This document shows, piece after piece, positions 1 to 11,895 of a stretch of 35,574 bases of DNA. The position numbers were made by a program, and so were the translations under genes. Source of the DNA: Scytalidium lignicola (Eukaryota > Ascomycota > Leotiomycetes); NCBI GenBank assembly GCA_002812745.2, contig NCSJ02000408.1, positions 1 through 35,574 of the forward strand, in the 5' to 3' direction. Under the pieces are notes generated by a model. That model worked only from the letters and a program-made list of their open reading frames with translations, was not told the DNA's origin and did no database searches. How positions within the stretch are numbered: position 1 is the stretch's first letter; the number at the start of each line of letters is the position of its first letter.

Positions 1-340
1 GTTTCACTATAACATGATAATTAGTATAAGCCTAAGGCTCAATACACAGCAGAGTGTATATAGAGAACTTAACGATCACATGACCTGATTAGGACCTAAG
101 GGACTTGAGGGGTCCAAGGGGTCCATGGACCTGGGGGACTTGGAGGGTCCAAGAGGTCCAGTTAGATTTCATTATCTATATAAGCACATTGTAAGAACAT
201 AAGAGTAGACTCCTTGTGTTCAACCTAAATACATTACTAGATCCTGCCCTTGACTTAGTCGCTTGCTTGTGTGTTACATGTTTCCGTTGTCCCTGAACAT
301 CTACCTTACCCCTGCTATCCAGTGACCTGGATGGCATAGT
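1..340. repeat. GC-normal edge with GGTCC-rich direct repeats
   Basis: This short stretch has normal base composition next to several kilobases of AT-rich DNA. It carries two 26-bp direct repeats (100-125 and 135-160) that match at 23 positions and begin GGGACTTG. GGTCC or GGACC occurs several more times nearby. A TATATAAG box follows at about 175-182. The order of GC-rich repeats, then a TATA box, then a mutated body suggests the terminal or promoter segment of a transposable element, perhaps the Helitron relic to the right or an LTR. No 5' boundary can be placed because the window begins inside it. The longest open frame here (176-403, minus) shows no recognisable motif and I do not call it a gene. 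Confidence 0.4.
174..183 (+). promoter_or_regulatory. TATA-like box of the left-edge element
   Basis: CTATATAAGC lies just right of the GGTCC repeats and just left of the AT-rich body, reading rightwards. Its position suits a core promoter of a rightward-transcribed mobile element. No transcript start can be seen. Confidence 0.3.
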
Positions 341-399
341 TTTGTAACACAATTGTATAAAGTTTATAATTAATAACATTCTTCTACATACTTTAAAAG

Positions 400-3300
400 A
401 CAACTAAATGGAATTAAGTTTTATACAACATGTTCTATTTATAAGGTTAGTAAATAATTAAGTTTATAATACTAATATAACTATATTTAGGAATATTAGT
501 AAAATCAACTTATACTTAAAGAGCTTAACATTAACACTCTATGTCAAACTTGACAATCTGAGAAACTACTAGCTTAAGAACATAAACAACATCAATTTGA
601 CCACTTAATAACTTCACCTTTACTAATACAATTGTCTAAGCTACTTGAGCTAGAATTACCAGTAGTTTTATCATAATCATTACAAAGTCATTTACTATTA
701 CTTCTAACCCTTGAACAATTATTATATAACTATACACCTCCTTCTCTTCCTCCTCCTCCTCCTCCTCCTCCTCCTCCTCCTCTTCTTCTACCTGAACAAT
801 TGTTATATAATCAATTATCATCATTTATAATTCTTAAACATTTACAACGTAGATTGCTGTTACTTACAATTTTTAAACTACTTTAACTTGTTATTGAAGG
901 TTGATTAGGACATTAGTTATTAAGTTTTATATTTACCTTTAAACTTAACATTCTTTACTTTATAAGAACATTTATTAAAGTTTGTACATTCTGTTTAATA
1001 CTTTATTAGCCAAAGGAAAACTTTATACATTATTATAAAGAAGGAGATATCATATTGAAGTTATTCAAGGAATTGTTAACTCTCCTTAAAAACCTCTTTA
1101 CAAATGACAATCCAAGATTAAAGGAATTCTTACTCTATATACAATAATACAATTCAGCATTAATATTTACATTCTTTAATTATAATTAAGATTAATAAGC
1201 TAACAAATTAAGGCTTGATTTGACTTGTTTCTTTATCCACAGTAATTTATATTATATATAAGAGCCTTTACACTTAGATCCTTAAGCAATTCTTATGTTT
1301 GTATAATTGTTCTTTTACAATTCTAATTATACTACAAATATACAGTCAGATCATCAACTTATACTAGATTAAGTTTTACTTCATGAACTTTATAATATAC
1401 TTACAGATTATAATCCTTTTATTCACTTATATATAATGGTTATAAAACATATAACTATTCAATTAATTACATTCTAGTTAACTCTTAATCCTCAAATAAA
1501 ATTAATAGTAAAAANGTTCTTATTACTATAAACAAATCAACCTTCTTACTAATAACAAGATTATAATTATCATTCTAAACAAAACTAATGCTTATAAATC
1601 TAAGAATATCATTTTAACCAGTTATAACAAAGACAGTAAAGAGTTTAATTTAACTAAAATTCTAGTAACTCACCTAGTATATATACTATTACATTATATA
1701 TTATTATTTCCATACAAAGATCACAATTAAGGTTATAATATACAACTTACAAATAATCATCAAGATCATCATTTAACTTTGTAAAAATAATATCAATATT
1801 ATTTATACCCTTAAAAAGACTAATTCTCTTCTATTTTCTACAAAGTACAACTCTTTTAACAATATATAATTAATACTTTTATTATAGTTAAAACTTTAAG
1901 ACTAGATTAACATTATCATAATCAATTACAAATACAAGTTAATCTGTACTAATATGTATATAATACTCTTTACATAGATAATGTAAATACTATAAACTTA
2001 GGCTATCATATTATACTTCCTTTTACATTTGCTAAAAGTAATTGTTAGATGCAACAGTTATTTCAAAACATAATAACTTTAATTTGTTATTTTAACAAGT
2101 TAACTTATTTCATTATTATAATAACAAATCCAAATTAGCTAGAGATTCGGAATAATCTCTTGCTTAACTAGTCTATTACAAACTGTCCTGATTTAGTAAC
2201 TTATATTTTCAAAGTTAAAAAGTATGAATTAATTCAAGACTTAAAACATAATATGTTAAGCTTATATAATAACTATAAGTTTATAATTGAATATTAAAAA
2301 CACAACTTACTTTACATTCATTTCCTCTTTTATAAACCATGCAATTCAGCTGAACTTTTACTAAATACTATTAATGAGGTAATCTGTACTAAGATTCCTG
2401 ATCTAACCCATGATCTTTATAGCATTTTACATGAATTAGTACTTTTAAACATAATCCATCATATATATAATTTAAATTACCTTGACAAGCCTTGTATAAA
2501 GTATATAACATTAACAGAATTATTATAATACTTGAAAAGGTTTTTAAAGCAATTTACAAATGTTATAGTCCTTTCTGAAGATGAATACCCAGAATATTAC
2601 TATAAGAATAATGACTAAAGGTTTGTTCACAAATTAGATATATCTAAGCAACCAATTATAAGTAATAATCATTAAGTAATATTATACAACCTGTATTTAC
2701 TATAAAAGTTCAATTGTTATATCAACATTGAAATATATAGTATAATACAAACTATAAAGTATATTTACAAATACATTTATAAAGGTCATGATTATTCTAC
2801 TCTTACAATGAGCAATCCTCAAGATAAGATTTAATAATATGTTCAAGCTTAATATATAAGCCTTATAAAGGCATTTATACATCTTATAAAGTATAAAACA
2901 TATTAAAAGTAGCCTTTAGTAATATATCTCCTTGTACACCTTCAAGAAGAATATACAATCCATTTTAACGATGATATAAGAGCAAAGACAATTGTTAATC
3001 AGTTTAAGATGCAAAATTCTAAGCTTATAACCTTCTTCAAGTACAATTCTAAGCATACAAACAATTGTTAATGGTTATATCAAGAATTTCCAGAGTATTA
3101 TATATAAAACACTCAGAATCAGTGTTAAACAATCTAAAAACAAAGTATATTAATTAGTTGAATATATTATTATAACTTAGTATATAAAAAAANGGTTTTN
3201 ATTTATAACTTTTACTTACATTTGTACAAAACCCTTAATCATTTGAAAAGTTGTATATAATTAATAACATTTAACACTCAATGTATTATGTTATATATAT

Positions 3301-5100
3301 AACTTAAAGATTAGCTAAGAACAATCAAGAATAGTTTTAATACTTTAAGAAGGTAATTCAATTCAATCTAATTAGTTGTTTATAGATTATATTTCTTATT
3401 AACTTATATTTGAGGTTAATCAATAATCTTATAACTTTATAAGAACAATTCAAGATTTACTTATATAATAATTTATACTATTTCTTAAGAACTCTTCAGT
3501 GTACAAGCTTCTCATTAGTATTAGAGCATCTAGAGTACAATTACAAACTGTATATACTTAACAAGAAGTTATAAGATATACAATTAATAGTTGTTAACTT
3601 TAGTTTATTACCTTTTTACTTTGATTAGTCTAACATTCATAATCAATTTGTACAAGTATTTAACCTTGTAAAAGAAGTAATTATAACTTTAAGAATATAA
3701 GCTTAATTAAATCAAGATCAATGTAAATACTTTTATATTATCATTATAACCTTTGAAAACAAATTATAATATACTTACTTTTATTTACAAGGGCTTAGTA
3801 AATGTAGTAAGATCTTTCTTTATAAAACCTTATACTATTACTTTTATAGTTTAAACAAGAATATACTTTGTATAGCTTTTNACTAATATCATAGTATTAT
3901 TATTATTAGTTAATTGTACAACTTACTTTTAATTTCAAATATTAATTAAGTTAAATAAAAGCTCTGTTAGTTTAATATCTAAAACTAGTAAGTTAACAAC
4001 TTAACTTTATACTATTGACTTAATTATATAAGATGAAGTCCTTATACAACATAAATATTATTTTAAGGTAATTTACTGATTATTCTATGATTTATAATTT
4101 ATTAAAAATCAAGATCTCTTGTTTAAAAGAGTTCTTATTATCCTTGGTAAAGATTTTGCACAAATTCTGCTTATAATAATAATTAATACTCAAATAAACA
4201 CTATATATACTTATTTACAACATTCCTTTATATAATTATAATTATAAAAGTTATATTTAAGAATTAATATACATATACAACTAAAAGAAGAAAAAGCTGA
4301 TTTTGTTTAATAAATCAACTCTTTACCTTATAATACAACTCTTCACAGTCTTATTCCAATTCTTTTAACTGTTTTTACATTTATAAACTTAAAAGTATTA
4401 ATTGATAATGTTTATCCTTTATCCTTACTTCAAATAACATCTAAGAATTATATAACTTTTCAAGGTAAAGCATTACTTATAATGCTAAATCAAATTGTAA
4501 GGTTACTGAATAAAATTATTATAAATTGTTTCCTTAGCTTTAAACATACTTATTTATCTGTAAATTCAGTTAACGTTAATAATAAACAAGAAGATTAGTA
4601 TATATACATTATAAAAGTTTTATAATCTTTAAAACTAATGAGTTTACCCTTATCTAAGCTTATACTCAAGATTAGTACACTAGTAATACTAATTCACAAT
4701 TTATACTTATCAGAAGGTTTGTATAATGACACTTACATGATGATTATAGCTTTATACAATTATACAATCAAAGGACAATTACTAAGAGGCAAGTAGAAAA
4801 ACTAAGTTTATACAATTCTTTAAATCAAATTATTGTCAAACAAGAATAAATTGCCTTTTACACTCTTTTATAAGTAATTCTCTCTTTAAGTATACTTTGT
4901 TATAATTGTAAACAAGTCTTAAGATCAATTATTTAACAAAGTTAATCTTAATCTACAAGTTCTTATCTTTGTATATAACTAATTTTACATAACAATTTCT
5001 CAAACTACTTTTGTATAAGGATTATTTATACTTTTACCTATTAAAGTTATTATAACAAATAATATAATATATCCTAAGGTTTTACAAGATATCAACATAT
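400..5100 (+). mobile_element. RIP-degraded Helitron (Rep-helicase) relic
   Basis: A rolling-circle transposon whose Rep/helicase protein can be followed on the plus strand despite many stops. The Rep part runs from about 2,100 to 3,150. At 2,313-2,321 the HUH site reads Tyr-Ile-His, consistent with CAT/CAC to TAT/TAC loss of the first histidine. The Y2 tyrosine motif reads IKYIYKYIYKG at 2,754-2,786 and is intact. The helicase part includes a Walker A relic at 3,791-3,814 (GLSKCSKI, where family members have a GPGGxGKT-type loop; the differences are C-to-T or G-to-A). A Walker B-like DEV follows near 4,030, and GKDFAQIL near 4,150. Order Rep then helicase is that of Helitrons. Ends are not resolved: the typical TC start and CTRR hairpin end were not identified. 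The N-terminal region (400-2,100) is too eroded to read. Confidence 0.75.
748..783. repeat. (TCC)n trinucleotide microsatellite
   Basis: There is an almost perfect run of TCC units. On the minus strand it creates an open frame encoding a poly-glutamate tract, which is an artefact of the repeat with no other coding support. Confidence 0.9.
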
Positions 5101-5639
5101 GAGTTTACAATTCAAACTACATGTATATTACAAGTAAAAAGGCTATTTACAAGTATAAAGAAAAGGAAAAGCTTTATAATCATTTTTCTATTATACACTT
5201 AATCAAAACCTCCTTAATTAAAACCCTTAACAAGATTTTCATTCATCCTCCTCAAAAGTAACAATTAACACAACCAATTCCATTTGTAAATAAGCCTTAC
5301 AAGCCTTATACTTCTTACAAGAGTACATAAAAGCTTTAAAGACAAGGTCTTTAAAGTTCTTACTGATATTATCAAGTTGTTTAGCTTAAGGAAGAGTATT
5401 AGAATAGGCAAGAACAATAACATTGACTGATAATCAATTAGTTACAAGCTGTAATGATTGAATTACAAATTACTTACTAACATTATCAGTCGAAAAAGAA
5501 CTAACAAGTCTAACCAAGGTAAAAACAATATAACAAGGACTAATAAGGCAAGGGAAGGTAACAAGAGCAAGAACAAGGTAGGCTAAGAAGCTACCAAAGT
5601 TATTGACTAATACTATTCTAAGAATATCAAGAGCTAGGA

Positions 5640-5995
5640 CAATTACTACAGTTTGAGCAGCTTGGATGTTGGTTTATACTACTTCATTAACTTTTTACAG
5701 TCTGTAAACTCTTGGAATTGAATTACTTACACTAACAGATGTTACAACAAACTCCAGATGAATTGTAATAGCAGCTACAACAAGAGTTACTGAAAAGACC
5801 ATCCACAACAACACAAGCTGCTTATAGGCTACTTCCAGCCTCACAATGTCAATATACAACTGCTCTAACGTTAGCAGTTTTACACATTTAACCAATAAAG
5901 GCCTCATTATTTTGAATTCAACTAGCAATGAACACACAACCTTGACAAAAAACAAGGACATGTACAGCTGACATCAAAGCTAACTGTTAAATCAA
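5640..5995 (-). pseudogene. Unrecognised minus-strand transposon ORF remnant
   Basis: A less AT-rich stretch with an open frame (5,695-5,961, minus) starting MSLFFVKVVCSLLVEF. Just upstream on the same strand are further cysteine codons, so a decayed Cys-rich region followed by a hydrophobic or helical segment is possible. It lies just right of the Helitron relic and reads towards it. I cannot assign a family. It may be an accessory ORF of an element related to the one at 34,040-35,340, but that is a guess from general character only. Confidence 0.2.
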
Positions 5996-6313
5996 TATAG
6001 TATTACAAGTTATAAGGCTTAAGATAACAACGTTGTTTAACATAATTATGATAATAATTGTAATGGTAATACTACATAGTAAATATAATAATAATAACAA
6101 CAACGGTTGATAATAAAAGAAGGTTTAAGATGGAGATAAGAAGTGTAATATATAACTTTACATACAATAACAAGTTGTTTTCATTATTATTACTTATATA
6201 TCAACTGACAATAAAGACAAATCTTATAAGCTTATTCAAAAGTAATCATTACTATTATAATAATACTTACAATAATTATAATTATATTATTAAAAGAGAA
6301 GTAGAGGTGTAAC
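5996..6313. other. AT-rich spacer, nothing recognisable
   Basis: Low-complexity AT-rich DNA with ATA/AAT-rich runs. The small open frame at 6,130-6,312 is dominated by Asn, Tyr and Ile and has no domain signal. Confidence 0.5.
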
Positions 6314-6440
6314 TCCCTTTATTAAGTTAACTTATAATAGCTTTGTTTACTGTTCTTTACAGTCGAATTCATTGTTATATTACTATTTACAACTGTACAA
6401 AGGCTATAATAGCTCAAAGGGAAGTGGTTGAATAAAGGGG
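6314..6440. repeat. Imperfect foldback (MITE-like)
   Basis: The left arm begins CCCTTTATT and continues to ATAATAGCTTTGT near 6,346. The right arm, read on the minus strand from 6,440, also begins CCCTTTATT and continues to CTATTATAGCCTTTGT. The arms differ by apparent transitions and one short gap. This looks like a decayed foldback element about 125 bp long. Confidence 0.4.
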
Positions 6441-6454
6441 TATGATTATGTAAT

Positions 6455-6520
6455 TTTAGGTCATGTGATACCGCCTGCACCCGCCCTGCGAGCGTAGCGA
6501 GTAGCAAGCTTTGCTTGTTA
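6455..6520. other. GC-rich islet in AT desert
   Basis: A short normal-composition islet starts near GTCATGTGATACCGCC and contains GCGAGCGTAGCGAG and the small hairpin CAAGC-TTT-GCTTG. It is flanked on both sides by strongly AT-rich DNA. It could be a surviving transposon terminus. No gene is present. Confidence 0.35.
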
Positions 6521-6702
6521 TAAATAATAAAATTATAATGATAATAGTTTTTCCTAATTACAATTATAACTGCAAATCCTAAATTTTATAGAATATAAGA
6601 GTATTTGTAAAATATCATATATATAATACAAGAAAATAAGTTCTTAAATCCTATAAAATATAAAAACAAACATTTTTTTTNATTAATTCTTATATAATTT
6701 AA

Positions 6703-6762
6703 GGGGATACTTAAATCGCCGTTACCTTTCCTTAAATCGCCGTCAAATCGCCGGTGTCGGAC
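6703..6762 (+). repeat. Left TIR of the MULE
   Basis: Starts GGGGATACTTAAATCGCCG and contains three copies of AAATCGCCG at a spacing of about 21 and 11 bp, ending in GGTGTCGGAC. The repeated core may be where transposase binds. Where the two ends differ within positions 20-42 this end has T and the other has C. Confidence 0.85.
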
Positions 6763-6929
6763 CTAACCTCAGGCATGCTACTATTTCTCTGGCACATACA
6801 AATTTGTATGGGAACAAGAGATTATGCAATGTTATCAATTCTATCCTGTATTCATTACAACTACGGTAATATTTCAATACAATCCTGGGTTTCTTAATTT
6901 ATGTCCTAGGCCTCCAAGCTTTGCATTGC

Positions 6930-9005
6930 CTTGTCAGCCAATTTAGCTGTCTCCTCCATAGAATCTGTATGATATATCGATGAAATTCCACGTTGATACC
7001 CTTATTCCTATGCTGTCCCAGGTTCATATGTATTTTTATCTATTTCTTGAATTTGCTGTAGACTAACTCTTGTAGTTGTATGCCTAAATTGTATGATATA
7101 TATCTCTTTCCCTTCAGCTAATTCTCTTGAAGCTTCTAAAGCTGGCGGAGCTGAGCTATTAAGAAGCTCAAAAGCAAAGGGTAAACGTTTTGTACTAGAA
7201 ATTGTATTAGTAGTTGACTTCTAGCCTTTCCCCAAAGCTCCTTTAGGTTTACCTTTCCTCTTTATAACTTGTAGGTTTAAAATAAGCACTTGAATGTTTG
7301 AAACTACTGGAGTACCTTCTTTTGGCCTGTTATAATGCTAATGTGAATGTATATCTTCAAGAAGAATCATTCCTTCATCTCTTTCCCTTTTCCATATCAA
7401 GTAGTAACATAGAAGACTAACAGAGCATTATATTGTGCATTTATACTTTGTAATATCAAGTGTTGTACTTTTAAGAATCTTAGCTCTTTCAACTATTAGC
7501 TTTTCGAGTGTATGATCATAAACTTGACTTAAAATAACAGAGAACAAGTATATATTTATATGGTGTTTTTACTGAAGTTGTTCTTGAGTTATAATTGTAT
7601 TTATATTATTTTGCTAAGATGTTTAAAATAAAAGTAAGCGTTCAAACACATCATTTAAATTATCATTTCCATGTTGTAGAAATGACTTTAAAGTATTATG
7701 ACAACCTTTAATAGGTAAAGTTACAAGTACTCTAAAATGATAATGTTGATCAACTTAATATTGAACTAGCTTCTCTTTCCATAAGATTAACTATGTATTC
7801 TTTACATAATCAACTATTACATGTAAATACATATGAAGTTTAATGAGATTTAATGTATAAGCTTCAAGAGAAGGAGAATCTAAAAGAATCCCTTATAACT
7901 TCAGAAATTCTTAGAATGTAGGATATCTTTTATAAATGTTATTTTCCTTTATTAGTAGTGGAAAAAATCGTTTTGTTTTAGCTAACACATTCATGTTAAC
8001 ATACTATTAACAAAGGAAATGATTGGATTTAGGGAAATATGTATTAATACCTTTTATCAAAGCTAATTCTCTATTAGTTATTATAGAAAGTAGCTCTATG
8101 ATATTATATTATTTTATTATTTCCCAGAATTAATTTAGAATTTAACCATATGATTTCTCTGTTTTATCTGAAAGGAATGTTAGCCTAAATTGTATTACTT
8201 TGTTATTATTAGTTATTACATATATATTAAGTAATGACATGCAAAATCGATTGGTTTTATAAGTGTAATCTATTAATAGGATATCAAGATGTTGTTGATA
8301 TAATTCAAGGGCTTTTGGGTTTATGTAGAATAAGTAGACTAGGTTATTAGTAAAGTTGGTTAAATATGCTAATTTGAAATCTTGTTCTTTAAGTTTTACC
8401 TTAATCTGTTAGTAAATTAAAGGTAAAGGATTGTATATAAACATATAATAACCATTGAATTAGAGTTTGTCCTGTTAAAGATTCTAATTGTACAGATTGA
8501 ATTATATTTGTAATATTACTATTAATAATCAAGACTTAAGGGTATTCAATTTGAAGGTTGTTTAAAATCTGAGAATTAAGGATTTCAGATTTAACTTTGA
8601 ACATGATTTAAGCATGAATCTCTAAGGCTAAAGAAGTTAATCTGTGTACAAGATATATTATAGGTATTACAGAGGCTTTATGGTTATGTGAAGGTTTTAT
8701 AACTTGTAACCTTTACTTATTCTCTTCCTTTTTTACAGTCACTTTCATCTTGTAATTATACTTTTTAGAAGTAAAATTGCGTTGTTTTGATTAGTAGACA
8801 CTATCTCTTTTGCCTTTAGAATTATATTTTCCAGCTTGATCACAAGTATAGACTTTTCTTTAAGGTTTTGAATTAAAAGTGCAGAATGCATATCCGTTTA
8901 CATGTGTGAAAGCTTGAATTGAAGTAAATAAAGTAGGTAAATCAGCATATAATGCTTTTGGAGGAGCAAGGCTACATGAAGATAGATTCCGAGTAGTCAT
9001 TTCAG
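6930..9005 (-). pseudogene. MULE transposase pseudogene
   Basis: Reading leftwards from about 8,900, the frame gives GYAFCTF, then CDQAGKYNSKGKRDSVY and an HNH-containing segment: the FAR1-like Cys/His DNA-binding region seen at the N-terminus of fungal MULE transposases. The MULE DDE domain follows. LLIDYTYKTNRF holds the first catalytic Asp (GAT, 8,268-8,270). IITNRELALIKG has Asn (AAT, 8,073-8,075) where the second catalytic Asp is expected, a G-to-A change. A C-terminal tail includes KRKGKPKGALGKG (about 7,210-7,250). Many in-frame TAA/TAG codons, mostly at expected Gln or Trp positions, mean no functional protein can be made. It is the sole gene inside the TIRs. Confidence 0.8.
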
Positions 9006-9171
9006 GTAAAAGTTGTCTTTAAAGTGGTTGTGAATAGCTTCAACTTTGTATTATGAGATTGATGTAACAGAACATGCTATAGAATAACGCGTTTTGGTGT
9101 TTAATTAGGGGAGATATGACGGGATAGTCAGATTACTAACAAATTACTATGGGGAGTGATGGTCTGGGCAT

Positions 9172-9231
9172 GTCCGACACCGGCGATTTGGCGGCGATTT
9201 AAGGAAGGGTGGCGGCGATTTAAGTATCCTC
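9172..9231 (-). repeat. Right TIR of the MULE
   Basis: Reverse complement starts GAGGATACTTAAATCGCCG and carries the same three AAATCGCCG cores before GGTGTCGGAC. It is the less mutated of the two ends. Confidence 0.85.
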
Positions 9232-11240
9232 TAAAAATATTTTGTATTACTTATTTAGTATTATACTATTTAAGACTAGTTAGTTTAGTTCTTTAACTTA
9301 ACAAGTTACTTATAAAGTGAATATAAATTAATAATTACCTTTTAAGTTATTTTACTAAAGTTAAGTAATTTTAACTTTTAACCTTAAACTAAAATTAATT
9401 TTGACTTAATAAATATTCTTTAGTAAAAGCTTAATATTGAAGATACTTGAATAAATCTTAGAATTTATTCTAAGAATCCTTTAAAAAAGACTAACTTAAC
9501 TAGTTTTAAATTAAATTATCCTAAATAATAACTAAGTTAATTTTAAGTAGTTATTAATTTAACAAAACTTGATTGATAAGATTTTAACATTCTTAAATAA
9601 TTAATTTAATTATATTATAAAATTAGATTATATTAAAAGATTAATTATACAAGGTTAAGATTTGTTTATTTGAAGACTAGTTAATATTAGTTTAATAACC
9701 TTTCTTTTAAGTAATTTTTTGATTATGAACTAAGAACTCTACTAAACAAGTTAATAAATGAAAGTTATTATTATATATATACTTAACTTAAATACTTTGT
9801 AATTAACTGATAAGACCTGTATAGAAATCTTAACTAAGTTAAGATAAATGGTTATATACTTGAATTAGCAAAGTATATTCTAGTATTAAAAGTTAACAAA
9901 CTTAGATCAAGCTTATAATTATAAGGATAAAGATAAAAGCTATTTTATAAACTAGGTTATAAGAATACAAGCTTAAAATACTAGTAAAATGAATTAAAGA
10001 TAAGTTTTACTCTTAGTCAAGCTAGTTAATCTAAGTGATTAATTAATAGTTAAACTTAAAAAACTATTCTATTACTTATTTAGCTTAGTCAAGGTTTAGT
10101 TAAATATTAAAGTCTATTCTAAGACTAACTTTAAAATCCTTAAGAAAATCAGATTCCAGATCTTATATCTATTCTTAATTCTAATCAAAAATATCCTAGA
10201 TCTTAATTAAAGTAGTCTATTGTTGATTAAATAAATCTAAGCTATAAATATTTACTTGAATAAATTTAAGCTAAGTTTATACTTAACAAATATAAACTAA
10301 AAATCACTTTTAAAGATTAATATAATGTTTTAAAGTATTTTAAGTCTTTAACAATTTAAATAAATAATACTAATAAAATTAGTTAAAATCACTGGAAAAT
10401 ATCTAACATTTAACCTAAAATGAAATAATATTTAAAGTTTGTAAACAATGTTTAAATACTTAGTATATATATTAGTTAAATTAATTAGATTTAAATTAAA
10501 ATTGTTTACTTAATCAAGTAAATCTAATAAGATCTAGATCTAGATTTTAGTCTAAACTTGGCTTATTACTGCTTAAACCTCTTAAACCTTAAATACATTA
10601 TCTTGACAAGGTTTTGGCTTTAATAACCTAATTATAATTATAATAATGTTCAAAGGCTAATTCAAGAATTGTTCTGGCTACTTTATATACTTTAGCCAAA
10701 GGGTAGTATTATTATGTTTAACTTTAATATCTTAAGTTTTATAATCTTGGTCTTACTTAGCTAGTTGGTTAATTTCGTCTTGTTTTAATTGTTTTAAGGC
10801 TTAGTAATATCAATCAGAATCCAGATTTTAATCCTGGCTTGGATACTGGCTTAACCAAACTCTGGCAATCCAATATCTAGTCTACAAATCCTTGTACTAA
10901 GCTTGTAAGGTTACAAGTATCTGAAAATGGTTTTAAAAAGTTATATTATACAAGCTATGCTGAAGATTCAAGTGTTGTTACATCTGCTTGTAATTGATAG
11001 TCAAGAACTGACAGTCTTGACAGTTAAAGCCATTTAGATATACCAGTAAGAAGGAGATGATTGGTGAATAATCAAGCAATAACAATGGTAATCCTTGCTT
11101 ATTATCCCCTAAATCTACCAAGTCCAAGGTTTGACAATAATCAATTACAGACTGTCGAACATAAATTACTAGTTGATAACAACAAAACAAATGCTAATTG
11201 AATTGTGACTAGCTTATAGGTTGCTTATGGACATGACAAT
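9232..11240. other. AT-rich desert, no recognisable gene
   Basis: Strongly AT-rich DNA. Up to about 10,550 I see no frame with motif support. From 10,560 to 11,240 the composition is milder and a small minus-strand open frame (10,978-11,190) exists, with no motif I recognise. Probably transposon-derived sequence eroded beyond reading. Confidence 0.5.
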
Positions 11241-11380
11241 ACAACAACTAATATTCTAGCATGTATTCAAAAACCTTGGGAAACAAGTTGTTTAAGCTTG
11301 GATTCAAATAGGAGATGCTTGAATTCAGATTGGAGATTTCTGGAATGGTTAAGTCTAAACTCCAAATTATATTCATATTA

Positions 11381-11586
11381 AAATAAGAATAAAAATAAGA
11401 ATAAAGATAAGGATAAAAGAATAAAGAATAAAGATAAGGATAAAAGAATAAAGAATAAAGAATAAAGAATAAAGAATAAAGAATAAAGAATAAAGAATAA
11501 AGAATAAGAACAAGGACAAGAATAAGAATAAGAATAAGAATAAGAATAAGAATAAGAATAAGAATAAGAATAAGAATAAGAATAAA
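11381..11586. repeat. (AAGAAT)n-type hexanucleotide repeat
   Basis: About 200 bp of tandem AAGAAT/AAGATA-like units, most regular at both the AAAGAATAAAG and AAGAATAAGAAT stretches. On the minus strand it produces a long open frame of alternating Leu-Ile and Leu-Phe-Phe units, which is a repeat artefact and not a gene. It lies just left of the sharp change from AT-rich to normal composition. Confidence 0.9.
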
Positions 11587-11751
11587 AAGGAATCTTACTA
11601 AAACGTGTTTGTAAGATTTTCCATGCATAGATTCACAATTCTCTTTCTCTTGTTCAAACATTATAACAACAGAATTATAAGGCTTTAACGAGGATTCACA
11701 TCAACAAATGTAATCTCGCCAGGCCAAACAAGCTCATTTAAAGGGTAATCT

Positions 11752-11895
11752 CTCCATAAAGGGGGGTGGTGGTAAGGTGCAACACCAGACATACATTAGA
11801 CAAGGGCGCAAAGGGGGCTAAAAGGGCCGGAAAGGGCAGGAAAAAGAGGCGCAACTCGGGCATGCGGTCGGCGACCACGATCTATCTTTATGGAG
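11752..11895. repeat. 10-bp inverted repeat flanking a G-tract segment
   Basis: CTCCATAAAG at 11,752-11,761 is matched by CTTTATGGAG at 11,886-11,895. Between them the plus strand is G-rich; four G-tracts at 11,804-11,836 have loops of 6, 6 and 7 nt and fit the usual G-quadruplex pattern. There is no obvious target duplication. This lies at the left edge of the gene island, 3' of the SnoaL-like gene. Confidence 0.35.

Larger units (their letters stand above)
6703..9231 (-). mobile_element. MULE (Mutator-like) DNA transposon with both TIRs
   Basis: The element is bounded by 60-bp terminal inverted repeats at 6,703-6,762 and 9,172-9,231. They match at 55 of 60 positions, and all five differences are transitions. 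Between them lies one decayed transposase read on the minus strand. The interior is less AT-rich than the flanks, suggesting later insertion or milder mutation. No clear 8-10 bp target duplication is visible: the adjoining bases are AT-rich but do not match. The element is therefore nearly complete structurally but coding-dead. Confidence 0.85.

Noticed and set aside
636..824. Minus-strand frame with a poly-glutamate tract
   Set aside because: It is produced by the TCC microsatellite.
11248..11661. 137-aa minus-strand frame of Leu-Ile and Leu-Phe repeats
   Set aside because: It is a translation of the AAGAAT microsatellite, with no independent coding signal.
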